From: Rothia sp. (in: high G+C Gram-positive bacteria) | GTDB taxonomy: Bacteria; Actinomycetota; Actinomycetes; Actinomycetales; Micrococcaceae | Direction of reading: 5' to 3' | Length of the DNA: 64,000 nucleotides | NCBI GenBank assembly: GCA_030529845.1 | Contig: JAUMWB010000003.1 | Location: forward strand, 335,704 to 399,703 | Shown: positions 53,674 to 63,533 of the stretch, piece by piece | Layout: the number at the start of each line of letters is the position of its first letter | Position numbering within the stretch: the stretch's first letter is position 1 | The notes under the pieces: generated by a model | Database searches by the model: none | What the model was told of the DNA's origin: nothing | Seen by the model: only the letters and a program-made list of their open reading frames with translations | Position numbers and translations under genes: made by a program

Positions 53674-55257
53674 TTATTTGGTCCAGCTGGGGTAGCGCAC
53701 GCTGGAGACGCCGTCTGCTAGGGCGTCGGTGTCGTCCTTGCCGCTGTCTGCCGGGGCAGTTACCGGTAGGGTGATGCCGAAGATGGCGCCGATACCGTCG
53801 TCCGGCTGGGCAATCCAGACGGACCCCTCGTGGGCTTCTGCGATGGAGCGGACGATTGCCAGCCCCAGCCCGGCCCCCACGGAGTGCTTCTTGGCAGTGG
53901 CGGGGTTCTTGGCGTTGTTGCGCTTGAAGCGTTTAAAGAGGGTAGCAGCGTCTTCCTCGCTGACGCCTGGGCCCTGGTCGCGGACCCAGAGCTTGAGTTC
54001 GTACTGGGGGCCGGTTCCCTCGAAGGCCGAGCCGATGGAAATGGTGGTTCCTTCGGGGGAGTACTGGGCGGCATTGGCGCAGAGCTGCACCATGGCCTGG
54101 GTGATGCGCTGTTCATCGAGGTCAGCTTCACCTTCGGCGATGTCGGAAATCATCCAGCGGTGGTCGGTGAAGGCCTGTACCTTTGAGTCGAGAGTGATCA
54201 TCAGGTCTGCGACATCTACCGGGTGCGGTGAGACAAAGTCCGGGCGCTCCGACTTAGCAAGGGTAAGTAGGTCTGAAACGATTCGCCCCATGCGTTCTAG
54301 CTCATCGTCGACCAGCTGCAGGGTTTGGTCCTGTTCTTCGGTACGGTCCATGAGCTCAAGGTGACCGCGCACGATGGTGATGGGGGTACGCAGCTCGTGG
54401 CTGACATCGTCCATAAACTGGCGTTCAATCATGGCTGACTCCTCCAATCTGTCGAGCATCTGGTTAAAGGTGTGGCCCATGGCGGCCACGTCGTCATCGC
54501 CTTTGACAGCGACTCGACCTGAAAAGTTTTTATCGTTGATGGCCTGGGCTACGGTGCGAAGGCTGCGGATGGGCTTGGTGATGCGGCCTGCGACCAGCCA
54601 GGCAATGACCAGGGTGGCTACCAGCCCGCCGAGGCCTACCCAGATCATGGTGACGATGGTGTGCTGAACAGCATCGAGTTCAGGCTGGATATATTCCACA
54701 ACGATCAGGTGCCCGGCTTGGGTCCCAGCATCGGTGTTGAGGCTGACCTCAACCTTGCCCCAGTGAACCGGGCCTGCCGGGGTCTGCTCAATCCCCGACG
54801 TCCGTTCATACCCTGTAATGAGGGCTAGTAGGTCTTGGTCCTGGTGGAGCCTGTAGCCGGTTGCTTCTGCGTAGTCCTGTTGCTCTTCGATAAAGATGAC
54901 CTGGTTGCCGGTCACACCGATCAGCTGTTCTGAGTAGCCGGTGAACTGGCGGGACACAAAGGCGGTGAGCATCTGGTCCAGGTCTTCGAAGGGGGCTGCG
55001 GTGGTGGGGTCTACCCCGAGTTCAGCGAAGGTGCGGAATTCTGAGATTTCGCTTTCGGTGCTTGCAACAGCATTTGTGCCTACTTCGCTGATGAGGATCT
55101 CCCGAACCGTGAAGATGAGACCGGTGATGATGAAGGCAGTCACCAAAACCATCCAGGCTACGATGCGAAGCCGTACCGAGCCTGTGTGTTGGTCCTTGGT
55201 GCGGGTTGCACGGTCGGTGCGGAGTTTGGGCCGTAGCTTGGCGAGAGGGTTAGTCAT
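53674..55257 (-). CDS. Membrane sensor histidine kinase
   Basis: 527-aa kinase. TM1 at about 34-51, an extracytoplasmic sensor of about 145 residues (52-198), TM2 at about 200-223, HAMP, then HisKA with phosphoacceptor H287 in DDVSHELRTPI, and HATPase with N box LCANAAQYSPEG, G1 VRDQGPGVS and G2 VGAGLGLAIV. The frame opens upstream to 55380, but ATG 55257 is chosen: it overlaps the preceding gene's TAA by 8 bases and avoids a low-complexity, His/Met-rich translation of the upstream gene in another frame. Confidence 0.93.
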   Translation of the reverse strand: MTNPLAKLRPKLRTDRATRTKDQHTGSVRLRIVAWMVLVTAFIITGLIFTVREILISEVGTNAVASTESEISEFRTFAELGVDPTTAAPFEDLDQMLTAFVSRQFTGYSEQLIGVTGNQVIFIEEQQDYAEATGYRLHQDQDLLALITGYERTSGIEQTPAGPVHWGKVEVSLNTDAGTQAGHLIVVEYIQPELDAVQHTIVTMIWVGLGGLVATLVIAWLVAGRITKPIRSLRTVAQAINDKNFSGRVAVKGDDDVAAMGHTFNQMLDRLEESAMIERQFMDDVSHELRTPITIVRGHLELMDRTEEQDQTLQLVDDELERMGRIVSDLLTLAKSERPDFVSPHPVDVADLMITLDSKVQAFTDHRWMISDIAEGEADLDEQRITQAMVQLCANAAQYSPEGTTISIGSAFEGTGPQYELKLWVRDQGPGVSEEDAATLFKRFKRNNAKNPATAKKHSVGAGLGLAIVRSIAEAHEGSVWIAQPDDGIGAIFGITLPVTAPADSGKDDTDALADGVSSVRYPSWTK

Positions 55258-55717
55258 CGTCGCCATCGACCTCGTAGTCATCATCAAAGTCGTCATCGTC
55301 GGCAGGTGCTGGGGCAGGTGCCGGTGCCTGCTCAACCACGACGGGAGCCGGAGCGGGCGCCGGTGCTTGCTCGACAACAACGGGTGCCTGTTCTACCACC
55401 ACGGGTGCCGGTGCTTCAACGACAACTGGTGTTTGCTCAACCTCTGCAGGAGCCTCTTCTGCAACGGGTGCTTCAGCCGGAGCTGCCTCTTCAGTTGCCT
55501 GCTCCGCAGTGGGCTCAGGGCTGGGGCTCTCGCTTGTCGCTGATGGTGAGGGGCTAGCAGAGGCGGACGCTGACGAGCTGGGGGAGCTGGTGCGGTCAAG
55601 GACTATGGGGTCTACCTCATCGCCGAGCTGGCCTCGAAAGGTCATCAGCAGAGCGAGGGCGGCGACCATTCCAACAGCTGCTAGCAGCAGGATTCCGAAC
55701 ATGTATTTTTTGAGCAT
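55250..55717 (-). CDS. Membrane-anchored Pro/Ala/Glu-rich protein with acidic tail, first gene of TCS operon
   Basis: 155-aa protein. One N-terminal membrane anchor (residues 6-26, GILLLAAVGMVAALALL) is followed by a Ser/Pro linker (45-68), a Glu/Ala/Pro region with imperfect repeats of VVVEQAPAPAPAP (about 98-139), and a C-terminal DDDDFDDDYEVDGDDD cluster (140-155). It is probably exported and natively unfolded; the tail could bind cations. No family recognised. It overlaps the histidine kinase start by 8 bases, so it is made together with the sensor and may modulate it (inference). Confidence 0.75.
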   Translation of the reverse strand: MLKKYMFGILLLAAVGMVAALALLMTFRGQLGDEVDPIVLDRTSSPSSSASASASPSPSATSESPSPEPTAEQATEEAAPAEAPVAEEAPAEVEQTPVVVEAPAPVVVEQAPVVVEQAPAPAPAPVVVEQAPAPAPAPADDDDFDDDYEVDGDDD

Positions 55718-55854
55718 GTTTCTAGTGTGTCAGTTGTCTTTAAAGGTTCTGTGAGTATTCCATTAAGGTTTTTTCATTTTGTGGCGCGCGTTTCTCTTGC
55801 TGGTTCTGTAGCGGCGCGCGATGATAGTAGCGCGTATCACTAACCGATACGTTT

Positions 55855-55884
55855 TGCATAATTATGTCTAAGTATGCATAATTA
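55855..55884. promoter_or_regulatory. ArgR operator (three 10-bp repeats) before argG
   Basis: TGCATAATTA, TGTCTAAGTA, TGCATAATTA in tandem with exact 10-bp phasing; first and third identical. It lies 56 bp before the argG ATG. Confidence 0.7.
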
Positions 55885-55939
55885 TTTATAGAACCTGCGG
55901 GAACCTCCCGCCCCTGAACGTAATATCTCAAGGAGCACC

Positions 55940-57142
55940 ATGAAAGAGCGCATCGTCCTGGCCTACTCAGGCGGTCTGGATACCTCAGTTGCCATTGGCT
56001 GGATCGGCGAAGCCACCGGCGCCGAAGTCATCGCCGTTGCCGTTGATGTAGGGCAGGGTGGCGAGGATCTTGAGACCATCCGCCAGCGTGCCCTCGACTG
56101 CGGTGCTGTAGAAGCCTACGTGGCAGATGCTCGTGATGAGTTTGCCAACGAGTACTGCATGCCGGCTCTCAAGGCTAATGCCCTCTACATGGACGCCTAC
56201 CCCCTGGTGTCGGCTGTGTCCCGCCCCGTCATCACCAAGCACCTGGTAGCAGCAGCCAAGCAGTTCGGCGCCACCACCGTCGCTCACGGTTGCACCGGTA
56301 AGGGCAACGACCAGGTTCGTTTCGAGGTTGGTATTCAGACCTTGGGCCCTGAGCTCAAGTGCATCGCCCCCGTGCGTGACCTGGCCCTGACCCGCGAGAA
56401 GGCCATCGACTACGCAGAAAAGAACAACCTGCCGATCGTCACCACCAAGAAGAACCCCTTCTCCATCGACCAGAACGTCTGGGGTCGCGCGGTTGAAACC
56501 GGCTTCCTGGAAGACATCTGGAACGCCCCGACCAAGGATGTCTACGACTACACCGACGACCCCACCTTCGCCCCCACCCCCGACACCGTCGTCATCTCCT
56601 TCAAGGAAGGCGTCCCCGTTGCCATCGACGGCCAGGCAGTCACCCCCCTTGAAGCTATCGAGATTATGAATCGCCGCGCAGGTGCCCAGGGTATCGGCCG
56701 CATCGATATCGTTGAAGACCGCCTGGTTGGCATTAAGTCCCGCGAAATCTACGAGGCCCCCGGCGCAATGGCTCTCATGGCTGCCCACAAGGAACTAGAA
56801 AACGTCACCATCGAGCGCGAGCAGGCCCGCTTCAAGAAGATTGTCGGCCAGCGCTGGACCGAACTGGTCTACGACGGCCAGTGGTTCTCACCGCTGAAGA
56901 AGTCTCTGGACGCCTTCATCAACGACACCCAGAAGATGGTCAACGGCGATATCCGTATGGACCTGCACGGTGGCCGCGCCGTTGTCACCGGCCGTAAGTC
57001 AGAGACCTCCCTCTACGATTTCAACCTGGCCACCTACGACGAGGGCGATACTTTCGACCAGTCCATGGCCCGCGGCTTCATTGAGCTGTTCGGCATGTCC
57101 TCCAAGGTCGCTTCAGCCCGCGACCAGCGCCTGGGTCTCTAA
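55940..57142 (+). CDS. argG: Argininosuccinate synthase
   Basis: ATP-dependent condensation of citrulline with aspartate. N-terminal ATP loop [16 protein letters not shown], the [14 protein letters not shown] motif, and tetramerisation tail. The 400-aa length is standard. ATG 55940 has AAGGAG 6 bases upstream. Its own ArgR-type operator precedes it. argH follows after 120 bp containing an inverted GCGTCC/GGACGC hairpin. Confidence 0.97.
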   Translation: MKERIVLAYSGGLDTSVAIGWIGEATGAEVIAVAVDVGQGGEDLETIRQRALDCGAVEAYVADARDEFANEYCMPALKANALYMDAYPLVSAVSRPVITKHLVAAAKQFGATTVAHGCTGKGNDQVRFEVGIQTLGPELKCIAPVRDLALTREKAIDYAEKNNLPIVTTKKNPFSIDQNVWGRAVETGFLEDIWNAPTKDVYDYTDDPTFAPTPDTVVISFKEGVPVAIDGQAVTPLEAIEIMNRRAGAQGIGRIDIVEDRLVGIKSREIYEAPGAMALMAAHKELENVTIEREQARFKKIVGQRWTELVYDGQWFSPLKKSLDAFINDTQKMVNGDIRMDLHGGRAVVTGRKSETSLYDFNLATYDEGDTFDQSMARGFIELFGMSSKVASARDQRLGL

Positions 57143-58702
<1,560 letters not shown>

Positions 58703-58705
<3 letters not shown>

Positions 58706-58714
58706 GCTAAGAGC
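58703..58714 (+). promoter_or_regulatory. -10 box TAGGCT for a leaderless apt transcript
   Basis: TAGGCT (58703-58708) overlaps the argH TAG and lies 6 bases before the apt ATG, which has no Shine-Dalgarno site. Confidence 0.4.
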
Positions 58715-59266
58715 ATGATTAAGCCCGTTGATTCTTCCCTGCCCCTTGAGGAGCAGATTCCCGCTGCCTGCGCGCAGATTCAGGACTACCCCAAGGAGGG
58801 TATCCTCTTCTACGACGTGACCACCTTGTTCGCTAACCCGCAGGTGTTCCGGGCGTCCATGGAGGAGCTCGCCCGCCGTTTCGAGGGCCAGTTTGACATT
58901 GTTGCAGGTGTTGAAGCTCGTGGCTTCCTGATGGCTTCTGCTATTGCCTACATTGCAGGTACCGGCGTTATGACCGTGCGCAAGGCCGGTAAGCTGCCGC
59001 GCGATACCTACATGAAGGAATACTCCCTGGAATACGGCCAGGCTGCGATTGAGATTCACAAGGACGATATCCCGGCAGGTTCACGGGTGCTGATTGTGGA
59101 TGACCTCTTGGCCACCGGCGGCACCCTTGAGGCGGCCACCCACCTGATGGAGATGGCTGACCTCAAGGTCGCCGGTATCGGCGTGCTCCTGGAACTTGAG
59201 GGCCTGGGCGGACGCGAGATTCTAGACGGTCATCGCCTGGAGGCTCTGTCTCTGGTCGCTGAATAG
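58715..59266 (+). CDS. apt: Adenine phosphoribosyltransferase
   Basis: Purine salvage enzyme making AMP from adenine and PRPP. The PRPP loop VLIVDDLLATGGTLEAA, GVEARGFLMASAIAY and FYDVTTLFANPQVFRASME mark Apt. 183 aa. Neighbouring argH is on the same strand, but the -10 box suggests a separate start. It ends at a strong inverted-repeat terminator. Confidence 0.95.
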   Translation: MIKPVDSSLPLEEQIPAACAQIQDYPKEGILFYDVTTLFANPQVFRASMEELARRFEGQFDIVAGVEARGFLMASAIAYIAGTGVMTVRKAGKLPRDTYMKEYSLEYGQAAIEIHKDDIPAGSRVLIVDDLLATGGTLEAATHLMEMADLKVAGIGVLLELEGLGGREILDGHRLEALSLVAE

Positions 59267-59284
59267 AGGGAACCTTTACCGTAG

Positions 59285-59351
59285 TACCCCGGTTTTTGTG
59301 CATGTACCCCGGTTTTTACCTGGGGTGCATGCACAAAAACCGGGGTATTTT
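59285..59351 (+). terminator. Terminator with 20-bp stem and a duplicated left arm
   Basis: Perfect 20-bp arms 59285-59304 and 59328-59347 (start TACCCCGGTTTTT, complement CATGCACAAAAACC), then TTTTGTTTTC. A second copy of the first 13 bases sits at 59305-59317 inside the loop and could pair with the same right arm. Confidence 0.85.
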
Positions 59352-59385
59352 GTTTTCTTCCGTGCTTCCCAAGAAAAACCATTAG

Positions 59386-59538
59386 TCGTGTAATGGCCAT
59401 GAAGGCATCGGCAAGCTTGATGCACGTAAAGACGGCTGGTCAGGGTTCTGGTCGCGACGGATTACAGACGAACACAGACTCATCTACGCGATAACAGATA
59501 CGTCAATCTTGATTGCCGCCTGCAGATACCACTACTGA
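59386..59538 (+). pseudogene. yoeB: yoeB toxin remnant (5' truncated)
   Basis: In-frame translation ending at TGA 59536 gives GHEGIGKLDARKDGWSGFWS and then RRITDEHRLIYAITDTS plus ILIAACRYHY. This matches the C-terminal half of YoeB, whose end in Escherichia coli reads GFWSRRITEEHRLVYAV...LIAACRYHY. The frame hits a TAG at 59383 and has no start codon, so the first 35-40 residues, including the initial ribosome-binding part, are gone. No YefM antitoxin gene remains nearby. The catalytic C-terminal residues (Glu, Arg, His, Tyr) are still present. Confidence 0.85.
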
Positions 59539-59643
59539 TAGGTTGCGATTGAAAGATTGAGTTCCTTGCCCGCTGAGCTGCCGCGGGCGTCCTTTCTTTT
59601 TGCCCTGGTGTACGGGTAGAATGGAGGGCTTGAATTTTCCGCG

Positions 59644-61959
59644 ATGAAGGGTTCCCTCTTGACTGAGAACACAACCGCAACTGGTGAGCAGACTGCCGCT
59701 GAAAAAGCCTATGAGGCCCAGCTGGCAGGTGAACGAGCCTACGTGGGCAGGCTCTATGCCCGCCTTGATGAGCTCCGAGACATGAACGAGAAGAAGCTCA
59801 AGAGCACCCGTAAGAACCAGGCGGTTGGTAGCCACCAGAACCGTTCAGAGCGTGACGCCTATGCCCAGCACTATGAAGACCGCCTGGCGCAGTACAACGC
59901 GGTTGACCACCGCCTAGCTTTTGGCCGCCTTGACCTCGATGACGAGGCCATCCGCTACATCGGCCGTATTGGACTGGCCACCGAAGACCACGAGCGTCTG
60001 CTCATTGACTGGCGCGCCCCTGAAGCGGGTACTTTTTACCAGGCCACAGCCTTCAACCGCCAGGGTGTGCGCCGCCGCCGCCACCTCATGCTAGAACGCC
60101 GCGAGGTCACCGGCTTCGAAGATGATGTGCTCGACTCAGCCATGCTCGATGAGGGGGATGAGAACCTGCACGGGGAAGGTGCCCTGCTGGCTGCCCTCAA
60201 CCGTAAGCGCACCGGCCGTATGGGCGATATCGTTGCCACTATTCAGGCAGAGCAGGACGCCATCATCCGCGCCGATCTGGCGGGCGTCCGCGTCGTGCAG
60301 GGTGGCCCCGGTACCGGTAAGACCGCTGTTGCCCTGCACCGTGCTGCCTACCTGCTCTACACCTTCCGCGAGCGTCTGAACAACGCCGGTGTACTGGTCG
60401 TTGGGCCCTCAGCCTCCTTCATGTGGTACATCGAGCGTGTTCTACCTTCACTGGGTGAAACCGGCGTGGTCATGTCGTCTCTCGCCACCCTGTACCCCGG
60501 TATCAAGGCCGTACCCGAAACCGACCCCGCTGTTGCTAGGGTCAAGGGCGATTTACGCATGGCCGAGGTCATCAAAAAGGCAGTGGCAGACCGCCAGAAG
60601 GTACCGGCCAAGCCCGTGAAGATGTACGTGGACTCTACCGCCATCGAGATGACCCCCGGCATGGTCAAGCACGCCCGCAACACGGCGCGTTCAACCGGCA
60701 AGCCCCATAACGAGGCCCGGGAAACCTTTGTGAAGGTGCTCCTCAAAGAGCTCACCGTCCAGCTCAACGAAAAGCTGGATGCCGCCGCCGGACACGCGGT
60801 TGACCGCCCCTACCTCGAAGACGATGTCCGCGGATCCATGGACGTCCGCCGGGCTATCAACCTGGCCTGGATGCCCCTATCGCCTGAGACCCTGGTGCGC
60901 TCGCTGTTCTCCAAGCTGGAGTACCTGCACAGCGCGACCGCCGGCGTCCTGACCGATGCCGAACGTGATACCCTCGTCCGCGCCGCTAACCTGCCCTTTA
61001 CCGAGTCCGATGTACCCCTGCTTGATGAGGCAGCTGAGCTACTGGGTGATTTTTCCAAGGTCGCCGGTGCCGGGGCTGCTGCCCGCGCTGAGGCTGCCCA
61101 CCAGGCTAACCTCGAAAATGCGCGTAAGGCTCTGGAGAACGTGGATCAGCAGCTGGCCGATATGGGCGTGGACGGCGTGGTCACCGCCGAGCAGATTGCT
61201 GAGCTCAACGAGGAACGTAGCGAACGCATGACTGCCGCCCGCGCCGCCCAGGCCGACCGCACCTGGGCTTACGGGCACGTGGTGGTCGATGAGGCCCAGG
61301 AGCTTTCCCCCATGCAGTGGCGCCTGCTCATGCGCCGCTGCCCCATGAAGTCCTTCACGATTGTTGGCGACATTGCCCAGGCTTCATCGGCTGCTGCTTC
61401 CCAGTCCTGGGCGCAGGCTCTTGAGCCTTTTGTGGGGGGGCGCTTTACCCTGGACGAGCTGACCGTCAACTACCGCACCCCTGCCCAGATTTCGGACGCC
61501 GCCGTTGCGGTTGCCCGCGCTGCCGGCCTGGAGATTTCAGCCCCCCGCGCTGTGCGCGAGGGTAACTGGGCGCCGACCGCTCGTATCGTGGGTGAGGACG
61601 GCCTCTACCCGGCTGTGGTAAGCACCGTCAGCGATGAGCTGGAGCAGGGAGCCGGTGGCTTGATTGGCGTGATTGTCAATGAAGAGCGCTACCGCGAGAC
61701 TGCCCTAGCGATCGCTGCCGAGCACAAGGGTAAGCTGGGCACCTCGGCCTCAGCCCTGGAACACCAGGTACTCATTCTGACCCCGTGGGAGGCCAAGGGC
61801 CTGGAGTTCGACACCGTGATTATCGTTGAGCCCGCCGACCTGGTGCGCGCTGCTAACGGTTCAGTTGGTGACCTTTACGTTTCCATGACCCGCCCCACCC
61901 AGCGCCTTCATCTGCTGGCCTCGCGTGAGCTGCCGGCTGGTCTTATCCCTACAGAGTAG
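59644..61959 (+). CDS. helD: HelD-type UvrD-like ATPase (RNA polymerase recycling factor)
   Basis: 771-aa SF1 helicase-like protein. An N-terminal coiled-coil arm (AEKAYEAQLAGERAYVGRLY onward) precedes Walker A QGGPGTGKTAVALHRAA near residue 220, a long helical insertion, the VVDEAQELSPMQWRLLMRR Walker B, and the C-terminal LTPWEAKGLEFDTVIIVEP and YVSMTRPTQRLHLL motifs. This is HelD, which frees stalled RNA polymerase, not UvrD or Rep. A TAGAAT -10 box at 59617 implies a transcript starting near 59629. Start ATG 59644 is possible; TTG 59659 has a better-placed GAAGGG and may be the real start. Confidence 0.92.
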   Translation: MKGSLLTENTTATGEQTAAEKAYEAQLAGERAYVGRLYARLDELRDMNEKKLKSTRKNQAVGSHQNRSERDAYAQHYEDRLAQYNAVDHRLAFGRLDLDDEAIRYIGRIGLATEDHERLLIDWRAPEAGTFYQATAFNRQGVRRRRHLMLERREVTGFEDDVLDSAMLDEGDENLHGEGALLAALNRKRTGRMGDIVATIQAEQDAIIRADLAGVRVVQGGPGTGKTAVALHRAAYLLYTFRERLNNAGVLVVGPSASFMWYIERVLPSLGETGVVMSSLATLYPGIKAVPETDPAVARVKGDLRMAEVIKKAVADRQKVPAKPVKMYVDSTAIEMTPGMVKHARNTARSTGKPHNEARETFVKVLLKELTVQLNEKLDAAAGHAVDRPYLEDDVRGSMDVRRAINLAWMPLSPETLVRSLFSKLEYLHSATAGVLTDAERDTLVRAANLPFTESDVPLLDEAAELLGDFSKVAGAGAAARAEAAHQANLENARKALENVDQQLADMGVDGVVTAEQIAELNEERSERMTAARAAQADRTWAYGHVVVDEAQELSPMQWRLLMRRCPMKSFTIVGDIAQASSAAASQSWAQALEPFVGGRFTLDELTVNYRTPAQISDAAVAVARAAGLEISAPRAVREGNWAPTARIVGEDGLYPAVVSTVSDELEQGAGGLIGVIVNEERYRETALAIAAEHKGKLGTSASALEHQVLILTPWEAKGLEFDTVIIVEPADLVRAANGSVGDLYVSMTRPTQRLHLLASRELPAGLIPTE

Positions 61960-61983
61960 TATTCTTTCGGTTTCTGAATGAGA

Positions 61984-62043
61984 GGACGCCGCTGCCTCCT
62001 TCCCTGCCGTTGAGCAGGGGAGTGGGGTGGCAGCGTCCTTTTT
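61984..62043 (+). terminator. Terminator after helD from inverted GGACGC motif
   Basis: Outer arms AGGACGC...TGCC / GGCAGCGTCCT with a 3-base bulge and inner CCCTGC/GCAGGG hairpin, followed by TTTTTC. Again an inverted pair of the GGACGC motif. Confidence 0.75.
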
Positions 62044-62161
62044 CTATCTCTCAGTCAGAGAACACCGTAGCTGTCCGAAGCCTGTCTGGGCGGTGAACTG
62101 GTACCGTGGTAGCAGGTGGCTTTGCCACTGCTTTTTGTTCATTACTAACCATGGAGTAACC

Positions 62162-63469
62162 GTGTCTGAAGAGACTCTTGCAGCTCAGCACAACGATGAT
62201 TCCTTCGAGAATATCTGGCAGGAATTGAAGTGGCGTGGATTTGTGCACGTCAGCACCGATGAAGAAGCCCTTGAGAAGGCGCTGGCTGAAGAGACCGTGA
62301 ACTTCTATATCGGTTACGACCCCACAGCTGCTTCCCTGCACCTGGGGCACCTGGTGCAGCTGCTGCTGATGCGTCGCCTGCAGCTGGCTGGTCATCGCCC
62401 CTTCGGCTTGGTCGGTGGAGCTACCGGTTTGATTGGTGACCCCCGTCAGACCTCTGAGCGCGTCCTCAACTCTCGCGATGTGGTGGAGGGCTGGGTAAGC
62501 CGTCTGCGCGGCCAGATTGAGCGCTTCTTGTCTTTTGAGGGTGAGAACGGCGCCCAGATGGTTAACAACCTGGACTGGACCAGCGAGCTATCTGCTATCG
62601 ATTTTCTGCGTGAAATCGGTAAGAACTTCCGCGTGGGCACCATGATTAAAAAAGAGATCGTGGCTAAGCGTCTGAACTCTGAAGAGGGTATCTCTTACAC
62701 CGAGTTCTCCTACCAGATTCTGCAGGGGAATGACTTCCTGGAACTCAACCGCCGCCACAATGTCACCTTGCAGTGCGGTGGATCCGATCAGTGGGGCAAT
62801 CTGACCAGTGGTACCGAGCTGGTTCGTAAGGTCACCGGCAAATCTGTTCACGCTCTGGGTACTCCGCTCATTACCAATTCGGATGGTACCAAGTTCGGTA
62901 AGTCTGAGGGCAACGCTATCTGGCTGGACCCCGAGATGTGCTCACCCTACGCTTTTTACCAGTTTTGGCTGAATACTGCCGATGCTGACGTAGCTGACCG
63001 TCTTAAGGTCTTTACTTTCAAGACCCGCGACGAGATCGCTGCACTGCAGAAGTCTGTAGAAGAAGAACCCTTCAAGCGTCTAGCGCAGAAGACCCTGGCC
63101 TACGAGGTCACGTCACTGGTGCACGGTGTTGAGGCAACGGAGAAGGTCATTGCTGCTTCTGAGGCTCTCTTCGGTAAGGGCGACTTTGCTGCCCTGGATG
63201 AGGCAACCCTCAAGGCTGCAACCGCTGAGCTGCCCCATGCTGTACTCACCCGGGATCAGCTGGACATGGTGACCGTGCTGACCGAGACCGGTCTTTCCGC
63301 TTCTAAGTCAGAAGCCCGCCGTACTCTCAAGGAAGGCGGCGCAGCTATCAATAACGTCAAGGTTCAGGGCGAGGACGCCGCCCTCACCGAGTCTGACCTG
63401 CTTCTGGGTAAGTACGCGGTGGTTCGTCGCGGCAAGAAGAATATGGCCGTTGTTGAGGTTGCCCAGTAA
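62162..63469 (+). CDS. tyrS: Tyrosyl-tRNA synthetase
   Basis: Class I aminoacyl-tRNA synthetase, 435 aa. HIGH-like motif LHLGHLVQLL, tyrosine-binding YQILQGNDFLELN with QCGGSDQWGN, and KMSKS-like KFGKSEGN. The C-terminal S4 domain (SASKSEARRTLKEGGAAINN) binds tRNA. The frame runs back to 62027, but GTG 62162 gives the family N terminus and has ATGGAG 6-11 bases upstream. tyrS next to an rRNA operon is common in Actinobacteria. Confidence 0.97.
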   Translation: MSEETLAAQHNDDSFENIWQELKWRGFVHVSTDEEALEKALAEETVNFYIGYDPTAASLHLGHLVQLLLMRRLQLAGHRPFGLVGGATGLIGDPRQTSERVLNSRDVVEGWVSRLRGQIERFLSFEGENGAQMVNNLDWTSELSAIDFLREIGKNFRVGTMIKKEIVAKRLNSEEGISYTEFSYQILQGNDFLELNRRHNVTLQCGGSDQWGNLTSGTELVRKVTGKSVHALGTPLITNSDGTKFGKSEGNAIWLDPEMCSPYAFYQFWLNTADADVADRLKVFTFKTRDEIAALQKSVEEEPFKRLAQKTLAYEVTSLVHGVEATEKVIAASEALFGKGDFAALDEATLKAATAELPHAVLTRDQLDMVTVLTETGLSASKSEARRTLKEGGAAINNVKVQGEDAALTESDLLLGKYAVVRRGKKNMAVVEVAQ

Positions 63470-63483
63470 GTTCCTCGCGGACG

Positions 63484-63533
63484 CCCGCCTCGCCTCTTCT
63501 CCCAAGACCGGGGAGGGAGCGGGGCGGGTTTTT
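63484..63533 (+). terminator. Terminator after tyrS
   Basis: CCCGCCTCGC / GCGGGGCGGG stem (one G-U) containing an inner CTCCC/GGGAG hairpin, followed by TTTTTCTATTT. A copy of GCGGACGCC overlaps the left edge (63477-63485). Confidence 0.85.

Noticed and set aside
55310-55430. Tandem-repeat DNA suggesting a CRISPR or minisatellite
   Set aside because: The repeats are short, imperfect and in frame; they encode the Pro/Ala/Val/Glu repeats of a protein.
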